From NCBI RefSeq assembly GCF_029626265.1, contig NZ_JARUBN010000001.1, forward strand, positions 6,947,001-7,011,000: a stretch of DNA of 64,000 bases, read 5' to 3'. The position numbers and the translations under genes were made by a program. This document shows positions 32,958 to 42,064 of this stretch, piece by piece. Source of the DNA: Micromonospora sp. WMMD1102. Its GTDB lineage: Bacteria; Actinomycetota; Actinomycetes; Mycobacteriales; Micromonosporaceae. The notes under the pieces are model-generated. The model had not been told where the DNA came from, did no database searches, and was given only the letters and a program-made list of their open reading frames with translations. The number at the start of each line of letters is the position of its first letter. Positions within the stretch are counted from its first letter, which is position 1.

Positions 32958-33489
32958 ATGGAAACCAGACGTTCCACCCTCGCTTCGTTCTCTGCGGTCC
33001 TGCTGGCCGCCATCGTCGCGCTGACCGCCTGCGGGCCGGGCACGAGCGACGAGAAGGCGAGGTTCTCGGCGTCCACGCCCCCCGGGCACGTCCGCCCAGG
33101 ATGCGCCCACAGCCACTGACGAGGCCGCCGTCCGGCGTCTCCTCGACCAGATCAACGACGCGTGGGCGCGCGGCGACGCGGCGGCGTACGCCTCGTTCCA
33201 CACCCCGGATGCCGACCTCGTCGACTTCCGCGGTACCCACGTCGTCGGCCGGGATGGAATCGTCGGTCTTCTCCAGCCGGCCTTCGACACCGTACTGAGG
33301 AACACCCGGGTGGAAGCACGTATCGTCGACTTCCGGTTCCTGTCGCCCGCGGTGGCGATCTTCCACACCGAGGGAAAGATCGTTCCCACCGGTGACGAGT
33401 CGGTGCAGACCTTCGTGGCGACGAAGGGTGCCGACGGATGGTTGATCGCGGCATTCCAGAACACCCGCATCCAGGCCGGCCAGGAATGA
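32958..33489 (+). pseudogene. SgcJ/EcaC-like lipoprotein, interrupted by a +1 frameshift
   Basis: From the ATG at 32958 the protein begins with a lipoprotein signal (LLAAIVALTACGPG). After codon ~42 the frame ends early with a stop at 33117-33119. In the next frame the sequence continues as an SnoaL/SgcJ-like fold: RRLLDQINDAWARGDAAAYA, FHTPDADLVDFRG, and FVATKGADGWLIAAFQNTR. Removing one C from the C6 run at 33078-33083 joins the two. Start and stop of the neighbours fit a working operon, so sequencing error is possible. The stop at 33487 overlaps the ABC gene start. Confidence 0.75.
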
Positions 33490-34205
33490 GGCCGGTGTCG
33501 CACACCCACCGCCGCGCACCGCGCCCTCGGCCGGTGCTGTCCGGCGCGGGACTCACGAAGAGGTACGGCGACAACGCCGTCCTGCACCAGACCTCACTGA
33601 CGGTCCATCACGGGGAGTCGGTTGCCGTCATGGGACCGAGCGGATCGGGGAAGTCGACGCTTCTCTACTGTCTGTCAGGCGTTCTGACACCCGACAGCGG
33701 AGACGTGTTCTTCGACGGGATTCGTGTCAACGAACTCTCGGACTCCCGACGGGCCGAGCTGCGCCGGTCCGACTTCGGGTTCGTCTTCCAGTTTCCCGGC
33801 CTGCTTCCGGAGTTGTCCGCCGACGAGAACGTGGCGCTTCCGCTGATGCTCGCAGGTACCCGCCGCCGGGAGGCGGTTTCGCGGGCCCGGCGGATGTTCC
33901 CGGCGCTGGGCCTCGACGGTCTCGAGCGACGACGCCCCGGCGAGCTTTCGGGCGGCCAGGCCCAGCGGGTGGCGATAGCCCGTGCCCTGATCCTCGAACC
34001 GGCGGTGGTGTTCGCCGACGAGCCGACCGGCGCGCTCGACACCGAGACCGGCGACCACGTCATGTCACTGCTGGTCTCGACGCTGCGGGCCAGACAGGCG
34101 GCGTTGGTCCTGGTCACCCACGACGAGCGGGTTGCCGGCCGATGTGACCGGATCGTTCGGGTGGTCGACGGTCGGACGTCCTCCCCTTCGAGGAGTGCGG
34201 GATGA
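33486..34205 (+). CDS. ABC transporter ATP-binding protein (MacB/LolD type)
   Basis: The 239-residue ATPase has Walker A GPSGSGKST, Q-loop FQFPG, signature LSGGQAQRVAIARAL, Walker B VVFADEPTGALD and the H-loop THDERV. These show the LolD/MacB group that powers FtsX-type exporters. The ATG at 33486 overlaps the SgcJ-like stop by four bases, and its stop overlaps the permease start. MarR control through the upstream sites is inferred. Confidence 0.93.
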   Translation: MRPVSHTHRRAPRPRPVLSGAGLTKRYGDNAVLHQTSLTVHHGESVAVMGPSGSGKSTLLYCLSGVLTPDSGDVFFDGIRVNELSDSRRAELRRSDFGFVFQFPGLLPELSADENVALPLMLAGTRRREAVSRARRMFPALGLDGLERRRPGELSGGQAQRVAIARALILEPAVVFADEPTGALDTETGDHVMSLLVSTLRARQAALVLVTHDERVAGRCDRIVRVVDGRTSSPSRSAG

Positions 34206-36181
34206 TGGACGGGCTGTGGCTGCGGCTGTTGCGCGGCAGCGGGCGGTCCGCCCGCCTCGAGGTCGGCCTGCCCGTCGTGGCCGGCGGCGTCATCACGTTC
34301 GTCCTACTGATCCTGCTGGGGCTTCAGCAGGGGCTGGACGATCGAGCGGATCGGACGGCATGGCGCACCCCCGACGCGGCCACCAGCGAGCCAACTGCGG
34401 TCCAGGGCGGATTCACCGACTACGTCGGAGAGCAACCGTTGGCGGTCATCGAACTCGCCGCGCTGACCCGGGAGCCGCCTGCCGTGCCGGGCATGGGCAG
34501 GTTTCCCGCCCCCGGCGAGGTGTGGGCCTCACCCGCCCTCGCCGAGTTGATGGCGAAGCGGCCGGCGGACCAGCTCGCCGACAGGTTCCCCGGCCCGGTC
34601 ACCGCCGAACTCGGTCCCGCCGTCCTCGAGGGTCCCGACGAACTCGTCGCGGTGGTCGGTCGGAGCCCGGACGATCCCTCGATGACGGACGACCGGGCAC
34701 CCCATCAGTGGAACCATGCCGCCTCGATGACCCCGACCAGGATCGACGGCTGGTCGACCACGCCGGACCTCTACCAGACCACGTATCGGGACATGGCTCT
34801 GCTCGCCGTCGTCCTGACCGCCCTTCCGCTCAGCGGCCTCGGCGGGCTCGCCTCCCGCCTGATGGCGGGACGCCGCCACCGGCGGTTGGCCACCCTTCGG
34901 CTGCTCGGCGCCACCACCTCGCAGGTGGCCCGACTGACCAGCTTCGAACTGGCCACGTTCACCGGTGTCGGAGCCGTCTGCGGCGCTCTGCTCCATCGGA
35001 TCTTCGGGCCGACGGCCGCCCGGGTACCGATCAAGGGCGGCGGCTGGTTTCCGCCGGACGTCACCCCGGGAGTTCCGCTCACCGTCGCCACGGTCGTCGC
35101 GGTGGTTGTCGTGCTGACCCTCGGTGCACTGATCGGCCTCCTACCGGCGGTGCGCGACCCGTTGGCCACCTACCGCGAGGCCCGCCCTCGTCCGGCACGG
35201 ACCCGCTGGTGGAGCGTTGTCTTCATCGGGGCCGCGGTGGCACTCTTCTGGATCCGCAGCAGCAACCCCTTCGTGAGCGTCGGGTTCACCGCAGTGGTGG
35301 TCCTCGGCTGGGGCCTGGTCTCGACCGGCCCGTGGATCGTCGCCGCGCTCGGCAGGCTGCTCGCCGGACGAGCCCGGGGGCCGGCGACCTTCCTTGCCGG
35401 ACGGCGCCTCTCGGACAGCCCGCAGAGCGCATGGCGGACGGTCGCGGGTATGGCGTTGGCCTCCTTCGTGGCCGGCTTCGCCGCCGCCGGCCTCCCGGTC
35501 GGGCTCGGCAACGCCGGCCAGTACGCGGCCGGAAAGGACCGGCTCGAGATCGTCATACCTGCCGACTCCCTCGACGCCACCGTTCGGGGAGCCGAGGCGG
35601 TGCTGCGGACCGCGGCCGTCCGGGCGAAGGTCGAGGCGACCGCGCCACCATCCTGGCTCGACGACGGATGGGCCACACTCGCCCTCGTCGGGCCGCAGTC
35701 CACGGAGCGGGACCTGGCCCGCACCGCCATGATCGAGGCTGGCCTCTGGGGGCCGGAGATGAGGATGGCCGAGGACCTGCCGACCGTGTGGCTGGTACGG
35801 GACGGAACCGTGATCGGCCTCCTCGTACTGCTGATCGCCGCACTTGTCGCACTCACCTCCATGGTCGTCGGTGCGATCGCGCGGATCTTCGACCAACGGG
35901 AGACCCTGATCGCCCTCAACCTGGCCGGTACTCCCCAACCGGTCCTGCTCGCGGCGCAACGTCGCGAGGTGGTGCTGCCGACCGCAATGCTCGGCGGGAC
36001 AGCCGCGGTCGCGGGACTCGCCAGCGGATCGTCCCTCGGAGCAGCCAGCCTGCTGAACCCCTACAGCCTCGGCATCTTCGCGGGCCTCCTGGGGGTCGGT
36101 GCGATGGCCCTGCTACTCGCCGACCGGACGACACGCCCGATCCTGCGACGAGTCTCCACCGATTTCTCCGAGCGGCCGTAG
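34202..36181 (+). CDS. FtsX-family ABC permease
   Basis: A 659-residue permease. An N-terminal transmembrane helix (VVAGGVITFVLLILLGL) is followed by an extracytoplasmic region and two FtsX-like blocks of several transmembrane segments (about 200-310 and 540-650). RHRRLATLRLLGATTSQVAR is the characteristic coupling segment. The protein starts four bases inside the ATPase gene. The pair may export a toxic compound or act in envelope maintenance; the substrate is unknown. Confidence 0.88.
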   Translation: MMDGLWLRLLRGSGRSARLEVGLPVVAGGVITFVLLILLGLQQGLDDRADRTAWRTPDAATSEPTAVQGGFTDYVGEQPLAVIELAALTREPPAVPGMGRFPAPGEVWASPALAELMAKRPADQLADRFPGPVTAELGPAVLEGPDELVAVVGRSPDDPSMTDDRAPHQWNHAASMTPTRIDGWSTTPDLYQTTYRDMALLAVVLTALPLSGLGGLASRLMAGRRHRRLATLRLLGATTSQVARLTSFELATFTGVGAVCGALLHRIFGPTAARVPIKGGGWFPPDVTPGVPLTVATVVAVVVVLTLGALIGLLPAVRDPLATYREARPRPARTRWWSVVFIGAAVALFWIRSSNPFVSVGFTAVVVLGWGLVSTGPWIVAALGRLLAGRARGPATFLAGRRLSDSPQSAWRTVAGMALASFVAGFAAAGLPVGLGNAGQYAAGKDRLEIVIPADSLDATVRGAEAVLRTAAVRAKVEATAPPSWLDDGWATLALVGPQSTERDLARTAMIEAGLWGPEMRMAEDLPTVWLVRDGTVIGLLVLLIAALVALTSMVVGAIARIFDQRETLIALNLAGTPQPVLLAAQRREVVLPTAMLGGTAAVAGLASGSSLGAASLLNPYSLGIFAGLLGVGAMALLLADRTTRPILRRVSTDFSERP

Positions 36182-36260
36182 GTCACCGGGATACCGTCGC
36201 CGGCCACCGAAGGTTCGGGGCGGCCCGGGCGGCGGCGAGCGGCGGCGGCAGGATGGAGCC

Positions 36261-37265
36261 GTGGTGGATGCGGTGGTCTTCGACCTGGACGGCGTACTCG
36301 TGGATTCGGAACCGGTCTGGGAGCGGGTCCGGCGGCGCTACGTCGACGCCGTCGGCGGCCGGTGGCAGCCCGACACCCAGCGCCGGCTGATGGGGATGAA
36401 CACCGCCGAGTGGAGCGGCTACCTCGGCGAACTCGGCGTACCCGGCGGCCCCGAGAAGATCGCCACCGACGTCGTCGACGCGATGGCAGCGGAATACCGC
36501 AACCACCTGCCGGTGATCGACGGTGCGCCGGACGTGGTCCGCCGGCTCGCCCAACGCTGGCCGCTCGGGCTGGCCAGCTCGTCCCCGCGCCGGCTGATCG
36601 ACGTGGCGCTGGACGCGATGGGGCTCACCGACCAGTTCCGGGTGACCCTCTCCACCGAGGAGGTGCCCCGGGGCAAGCCGGCCCCGGACGCCTACCTGAC
36701 CGTCGCGCGCCGTCTCGACGTGCCGCCGGGCCGCTGCGTCGCGGTCGAGGACTCCAGCAACGGGGTACGTTCGGCCGCCGCCGCCGGCATGCGGGTGGTG
36801 GCGGTCCCGCACGGGTCGTACCCGCTCGACCCGGACGCCGAGCAGCTCGCCACGGTGGTCCTGGCACACGTCACGGAACTCACCGAGGAGACGGTGCCGG
36901 CGGCCCGGTCGCCACGGATCCAGGAGATCTCCTGGGGCCGGATGACGGTCGACGGGCTCGGCGAGGGGAAGGACTTCAAGCTCTATCCCGGCGGCGGCCG
37001 GCCGTGGGACTGGACCGAGACCGGCACCCGGCACGAGCCCGGGATCCAGCCCGCCGACGTCGAGGAACTGCTCGACAACGGCGCCACCCTGGTGGTGCTC
37101 TCCGAGGGTTTCGACGGGCGGCTCAGGGTCGATCCGGCGACGCTGCGGTTCCTCCAGGACCGGGCGGTCGAGGTGCACGTGGCCCGGACCGAGGAGGCCG
37201 TCGAGCTGTACAACACGCTGGCCGCCAGGGAGCCGGTGGGCGGCCTCTTCCACTCCACCTGCTGA
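36261..37265 (+). CDS. HAD phosphatase fused to Mth938-like domain
   Basis: The 334-residue frame has two parts. Residues 1-215 are a HAD phosphatase/beta-phosphoglucomutase-like domain: FDLDGVLVDSEPVW (motif I), LASSSPRRLI (II), KPAPDAYLTVA (III) and VEDSSNGVRSAAAAGM (IV). Residues 218-334 form an Mth938-like domain with ISWGRMTVDGLGEGKDFKLY and PGIQPADVEELLDNG. Those are normally separate proteins. An internal GTG at 36894, preceded by GAGGAG, could start the second domain alone. The first GTG at 36261 or 36264 is used. Confidence 0.85.
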   Translation: MVDAVVFDLDGVLVDSEPVWERVRRRYVDAVGGRWQPDTQRRLMGMNTAEWSGYLGELGVPGGPEKIATDVVDAMAAEYRNHLPVIDGAPDVVRRLAQRWPLGLASSSPRRLIDVALDAMGLTDQFRVTLSTEEVPRGKPAPDAYLTVARRLDVPPGRCVAVEDSSNGVRSAAAAGMRVVAVPHGSYPLDPDAEQLATVVLAHVTELTEETVPAARSPRIQEISWGRMTVDGLGEGKDFKLYPGGGRPWDWTETGTRHEPGIQPADVEELLDNGATLVVLSEGFDGRLRVDPATLRFLQDRAVEVHVARTEEAVELYNTLAAREPVGGLFHSTC

Positions 37266-37282
37266 ACGACCCGACGCCGGGC

Positions 37283-37504
37283 TTATCCTGCCCCGGCGGC
37301 ACCCGAGCCGGCCCGGTCGTCGTGCCGGGCCCGGGCCCGGTCGATGGCGGGCTGGTTGGCCATCGCCCACTCGCCGAGCGCGACCACCAGCGGCAGCAGC
37401 GAGCGCCCCAACCCGGTGAGGGCGTACTCCACCCGGCCGGCGACCGCCACCGGCCCGGTACGGCTGACCAGCCCGTCCCGGACCAGCCGTCCGGTCCGCC
37501 TCGG
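37283..37504 (-). pseudogene. HxlR-family regulator remnant (3' part)
   Basis: On the minus strand the frame reads LVRDGLVSRTGPVAVAGRVE, then YALTGLGRSLLPLVVALGEW, the wing and last helix of an HxlR-type winged helix protein. The first half with the Cys-type HxlR N terminus is absent; an in-frame stop lies at 37505-37507. The gene faces a truncated SDR gene. Both 5' ends are missing. Confidence 0.65.
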
Positions 37505-37604
37505 TCACCGGCACCCGGATGCCGGCCGCCACCGCCACCGACCGCTCCTCAGGGAACATGGATGTGCCCTCTTTCCCGCCTTCGTCAGCCGACCGAGGAT
37601 CAGC

Positions 37605-38381
37605 AGGCTGCTGACCGGCGGCGACCGGGTGGTGGTGGTCGGCAGCACCGCTGCCGGCGGTGCGGCACTGCGCGCCGAGGCGGTCCGGGCCGGCCACGCC
37701 GACCGGCTCGACTTCCACCGGACCGATCTCGCCTCGATGGCCGGCACGGCCGCGCTCGCCGAGCGACTGCGCGACCGGCACGAGGTGCTCGACGCCCTCG
37801 TCCTGGGCGCCGGGCGTTTCAACACCCGGCGCGTCGAGACCGCGGAGGGCTTCGAACGGACCTTCGCGCTCTACACCCTCAGCCGGTTCCTGCTGCCGGA
37901 ACTGCTGCGCGAGTCGCTGGCCAGGGCGGTACGACCGGTGGTCCTGAACCTCTGCGGCACCGGCGGGATCCGGGCCGGCCGGATCCACTGGGACGACCCG
38001 CAGCTGCGGCGACGGTACAGCGGTTTGCGGGCCACCATGCAGGGCGCCCGCGTCAACGACCTGCTCGGGGTCTCCTTCGCGGCCCGGTACGGCGACAGCG
38101 GGATCCGGTACGTGCTCTACAACCCGCTCTTCGTCGACACCGGACTGGCCGACCCGTTCCCGCAGCCGGCCAGGTCGCTGGTCCGGCTGGCGGCCCGGCT
38201 CTTCGCCACCCGGGTGGAACAGATCACCCCCGGGCTGCTCGACCTGCTGACCGACCCACCGGCCCGGCCGCTCTCGGCCTTCCGCCGGAAGACGCCGGTC
38301 GACCTGGGCCGCCCCGAGTTCGATCAGGAGACCGCCCTACGGCTGCACCGCGTGCTCGCCGAGCTGACCGCTGACCGCTGA
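37605..38381 (+). pseudogene. SDR-family oxidoreductase, 5' truncated
   Basis: Recognisable short-chain dehydrogenase sequence starts with RLLTGGDRVVVVGSTAAGGA, lacking the first beta strand and the TGxxxGxG cofactor loop. Downstream, HRTDLASMAGTAALAERLRD, VLDALVLGAG and the C-terminal region are intact and in frame to the stop. No ribosome site or proper start is found. With the HxlR fragment it marks a deletion across a divergent promoter. Confidence 0.7.
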
Positions 38382-38457
38382 TCGCTCACCGGCCCGGTGT
38401 CGGCACGAGTTCCCGCCAGCGGCAGCGCCGTCTCCCGGCGGCGGTATACCTGTTCGC

Positions 38458-38622
38458 GAGACTGTCGAGCTGCCCCGTTTGTGCACCCAACCCGGGTCGG
38501 CGCGACCGACCCCCTCCGGGGCAGCCGGAGGCGCAGCCGGACCGGTCCGCGCCACCGGCGAACCTCCGCACCCCGAACTCGGGCCGGACTGGTGTCCTAT
38601 TCGTGCGCCCAGCTCTAAAGCT
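38458..38622. repeat. Dispersed intergenic repeat (copy 2)
   Basis: GAGACTGTCGAGCTGCCCCG starts at 38458 and continues TTTGTGCACCC to 38488, the same unit as at 13974. A degenerate partner, GTGCGCCCAGCTC, lies at 38603-38615, so the outer arms still face each other. Spacer sequence differs from copy 1. It fits a mobile or dispersed miniature repeat. Confidence 0.6.
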
Positions 38623-39021
38623 TCGTCGGTGGACTACCCCGGCCAGCTTCCCGAGCCGCTTCCGGTTCTCCCGCCGGAGCCGCGCCGGGGCCGCGCCCGA
38701 ACCGTCTCGGAACCGCGCCAGCGCCGTGTCGGCTTTCCGACCCTTCGGAGGTGCGTGCGGCCAACCCCCGCCGTGCGCGCGGCCGGACGGGGCATGCCGG
38801 GACGGGTCACCGGGCCGGCGGAACGGTGCCGGACAACGGAGTTTGTGCCGGGGTACGCCCGGATGCGCCGGGACTGTCCGGCGCACCAGTCACCAGCAGG
38901 GATAACGCGAGAGGATTCCGCGTCTCACTTCACTGAGTATCTGCACTGTTGCTCTAGGTGATTGTCTGCTTAACATGCCCGGGGAACAGCCCCCGACCCG
39001 ATCCGCGAGAACGGTCAAGGT
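38623..39021. other. Intergenic stretch, no gene seen
   Basis: About 400 bp between the dispersed repeat and the FkbM gene. GC-rich open frames exist on both strands, but their proteins are Arg/Pro-rich with no recognisable domain. The last 90 bases become AT-richer before the ATG and may hold the promoter of the next gene. Confidence 0.5.
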
Positions 39022-39849
39022 ATGTCATCTTTTCGATCGACACTGCGCCGTGCCTTCCACCAGTCCGGCGCCCAGCACGTGCGCCGGGCCGCACACCGGA
39101 TCGCCCTGCGCACCCGGGCAGGGGCGTTCCGCAACGAGATCGGCGTGGTACTGCACGCCGACCACACCGACATCAGGGGCACCGAACTCGCCGTCTACAA
39201 GGGCAACCTCGACCGGAAGGCGGTGGCGGCCTGGCGGCGCCTGGTCGCCGAGGTCCGGCCCACGGTGGCGGTCGACGTCGGCGCCAACTACGGCGAGGTG
39301 GCGTTCTCGACCTGCTACTACGGGCTGCGCGAGCTGCACCTCGTCGAGCCGAACCCGGCCGTACTGCCCTGGCTGCGCAAGACCGTCGCGGCGGCCACCG
39401 GCGACTACCCGGGTACGGTGCTGCACGCCGGCGCCGCCAGCGACCGGGCCGGCACCGCAAGGCTCTACCTGCACGAGCACACCGGCGTCGCCTCGCTGCG
39501 GGTGCCCAACGACCGGGGCGTCGAGGTGGAGTGCTTCCGGTTGGACGAGCGGATCCGGCTCGGCGCCGACGACGCGCTGCTGTTCAAGATCGACGTCGAG
39601 GGGCACGAGCAGGCCGCGCTGGAGGGGATGGCCGGGCTCTTCCACCGGCGCCGGGTCGCCGGCATCTGCGAGGTGCTGCACGCCGACGACGACCTGCTGA
39701 AATATCTCTGTGCCACCTTCGCGGTCGCCCTGCAACAGGCCGGCCGCGAGCAGCCGGTGGACGAGTCGCAGTTGCGCGACACCGTCGCCCGGGCCAGGGA
39801 GACCGGCTGGGGCGACCTCAGCAAGGACGTCGTACTCCGCTCCCGCTGA
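39022..39849 (+). CDS. FkbM-family methyltransferase
   Basis: The 275-residue protein has the SAM-binding motif AVDVGANYGEVAFSTCYYG (near 85-103), LVEPNPAV for motif II, and the FkbM signature LFKIDVEGHEQAALEGM (near 188-204). FkbM enzymes O-methylate sugars or other hydroxyl groups. The N-terminal 40 residues are basic and not part of the fold. Neighbours are not obviously related, so the substrate is unknown. An acyltransferase on the other strand follows. Confidence 0.88.
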   Translation: MSSFRSTLRRAFHQSGAQHVRRAAHRIALRTRAGAFRNEIGVVLHADHTDIRGTELAVYKGNLDRKAVAAWRRLVAEVRPTVAVDVGANYGEVAFSTCYYGLRELHLVEPNPAVLPWLRKTVAAATGDYPGTVLHAGAASDRAGTARLYLHEHTGVASLRVPNDRGVEVECFRLDERIRLGADDALLFKIDVEGHEQAALEGMAGLFHRRRVAGICEVLHADDDLLKYLCATFAVALQQAGREQPVDESQLRDTVARARETGWGDLSKDVVLRSR

Positions 39850-39949
39850 CCGCCGATCCGCTCCCCGGGCCAGCCGAGCGCGCGGCCGGACGGCCACCGA
39901 CGGGGGCGGACGGCCACCGATCGCCGACGGGGCGGGCGAGCGCCGGCCG

Positions 39950-41815
39950 CTACGACGCGCAGACGAACCGGGGATCGGCCCAGACGCCGACCGCGCCGCC
40001 CGAGGAACTGCTGGTCACCAGGTCCACGACGCTGGCCTGGGCGATCACCACGTCGATCTGCTCGGCGGTGTCCGCCCGGCTGCGTACGCCCGACTCGAAG
40101 ACGGTCACGTCGTCCGCGCGCACCGCGAAGGCGACCTCGACGTCGTCGGCACCGACGTCGATCACGGCCTGGAGCCGCTCACAGCCGGCCGGCGGCTGCA
40201 CCCGGACCCGGCCCGGCGCGGCGGTCAGCACCGCGCGCGGATAGACCTGGCCCTGCACGGTGACGGAACCCGGCGCCGACCCGGTGGCCGGGGCCGGCGA
40301 CGGCCGCTCGGAGTCGCCGTCCACCAGCATCGGCAGGTCGGAGAGGTGGTAGGTGACCTCGGGCGGGGCGGGCTGGGCCTGGCTGCGGGTCGTCACCCCG
40401 GGCCACAGGTTGAGCGCCATCACGCCCAGGCCGACGGCGAGCACCGCGACGGTCGCGGCCATCGCCCGGTGCCAGCGCCGCACCGACCCGGCCGGCGCCG
40501 TCCGGGCCGCGACAGCCGGCGCCGTCCGGGTTACGGCGGGCGGCGCCACGGCGGGCAGCGCCGTCCGGGTCGCGGCGGGCGGCGGAGGCCCGGCCGGTGC
40601 GGGGCCGGCCACGGCAGCGGGTACGCCGGCAGCGGCACCCCGGCCGGACGGCGCGGCAGTGGCGGGCCGGCGCCGGGACCGGCCGACCCCGGCAGGCAGC
40701 AGCGCCGGGCGGCGGCGGGCGGCCAGGTCCTCGATCCAGCCGAACAGCGCCACCGCCACCGCCACCAGCAGCCAGACGGCGGCCAGCCGGACGGTGACGG
40801 TCTGCACCCAGCCGGAGACGGCCAGCGGGGCGATCAGCGCCCCGGCCACCACCGCCAGCGGCAGGTGCCACAGATAGATGGTGACCGCGCGGGCGTTCAG
40901 CAGCGCCACCAGGCGGTCCAGCAGGCGGAGCCGGGCCAGCCAGTCGAGTCGGGGCCGGAACCGGAGCACCGCCGCGACGAACGCCATCGACCACAGCGTG
41001 TTGCCGCCCGCGATCCGGTTCAGGTCGTAGTTGCCGGTCGACCAGCCGACCGCGAGCACCCAGCCGGCGCCGGTGACCGCGAGCAGCCCGACGCCGAGCG
41101 CGTACCGCCGGGCCGGGATGCGGCGCAGCAGACCGTCGTGGTGCGCGAACCCGAGCATCCAGCAGGCCAGGTAGGTGCTGACGTTCAGCGCCTGCTCGTT
41201 GAAGTACCCGCCGATGTTGACCACGTCGAACCGGAAGGCGATCGGCAGCGCGACCGCCACCGCCAGGCTGTACCAGGGCCAGCGGCGGAACGCGGCGAGC
41301 AGGACCGGCGAGAGCAGCACCAGCCACAGGTAGGTGACGATGTACCAGAGCACCACGTTCCAGGCCCAGGCCCAGGGCTGGTCCCCGACCGGCGGGGTAC
41401 GGGCCGGGAAGATCCACCAGGCCAGCTCGCCCCAGCCGAGCGCCGCCCCCGGTGCGGTACGCCAACCGGTGACCAGCAGCAGCGTGACCGCCACCGCCCC
41501 GAACCCCCACAGCGGGGGAAGCAACCGGCGCAGCCGGCGGCCGACCGCCTTCCCGCCGGTACGGTCCAACGAACCGGCCATCAGCGAACCGGCGAGGGCG
41601 AACATCAGCCCCATCGCCGGGAACAGCACGGTGAGCCAGATCCAGCCGAGTACGTGGTACGTCACCACCCGGACCAGCGCCGCCGCCCGCCACAGGTCCA
41701 GCCAGCGGTCCCGGCCACCCGGCGGGCCACCGGGCGGGGCGGGTGTGTCGTGGCTCACCGGTTCGGCCGACGCCGGGACCGCAGCCGCCATCGAAGGCTC
41801 GGCTGAGGTTCTCAT
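39950..41815 (-). CDS. Membrane acyltransferase-3 protein with C-terminal extracytoplasmic domain
   Basis: A 621-residue protein with about ten transmembrane helices in residues 35-370, beginning RDRWLDLWRAAALVRVVTYH and containing LWYIVTYLWLVLLSPVLL. A long Ala/Pro-rich linker, one more helix near 450 and a 150-residue C-terminal domain follow. The domain, VTYHLSDLPMLVDGD through DPRFVCAS, resembles NPCBM-like sugar-binding modules. Such proteins usually acylate cell-surface polysaccharides. The ATG at 41813-41815 is chosen because GGAG lies seven bases before it. Confidence 0.75.
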   Translation of the reverse strand: MRTSAEPSMAAAVPASAEPVSHDTPAPPGGPPGGRDRWLDLWRAAALVRVVTYHVLGWIWLTVLFPAMGLMFALAGSLMAGSLDRTGGKAVGRRLRRLLPPLWGFGAVAVTLLLVTGWRTAPGAALGWGELAWWIFPARTPPVGDQPWAWAWNVVLWYIVTYLWLVLLSPVLLAAFRRWPWYSLAVAVALPIAFRFDVVNIGGYFNEQALNVSTYLACWMLGFAHHDGLLRRIPARRYALGVGLLAVTGAGWVLAVGWSTGNYDLNRIAGGNTLWSMAFVAAVLRFRPRLDWLARLRLLDRLVALLNARAVTIYLWHLPLAVVAGALIAPLAVSGWVQTVTVRLAAVWLLVAVAVALFGWIEDLAARRRPALLPAGVGRSRRRPATAAPSGRGAAAGVPAAVAGPAPAGPPPPAATRTALPAVAPPAVTRTAPAVAARTAPAGSVRRWHRAMAATVAVLAVGLGVMALNLWPGVTTRSQAQPAPPEVTYHLSDLPMLVDGDSERPSPAPATGSAPGSVTVQGQVYPRAVLTAAPGRVRVQPPAGCERLQAVIDVGADDVEVAFAVRADDVTVFESGVRSRADTAEQIDVVIAQASVVDLVTSSSSGGAVGVWADPRFVCAS

Positions 41816-42064
41816 CGGCGTCTCCACGTCTCCGGTCGGCCCGACGGACCCTTGCCCAACAGTCCTATCCCACAAACCTGAACGAACCCTGAGCAGGCGT
41901 TCATGCCGTGCGCCGAATGTGACGCCAGCCACCGGCCCGGCGGCGGGGAAACCCGGCGATCCACCCGTTCGGGCAGCAAGATGGTGATCGGCCGTGGCGC
42001 GTACCCCGGGCCGGCGGATCGAGACGAGAGGTGGTCGGACGTGGCAGCACCGGAGGAGTCGACG

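Noticed and set aside
38603..38905. Rightward frames in the 38.6-38.9 kb gap
   Set aside because: Arg/Pro-rich products with no similarity or ribosome site.
41879..41903. TGAACG/CGTTCA inverted repeat between acyltransferase and oxidoreductase
   Set aside because: Six-base arms at this distance are expected by chance in a GC-rich gap.
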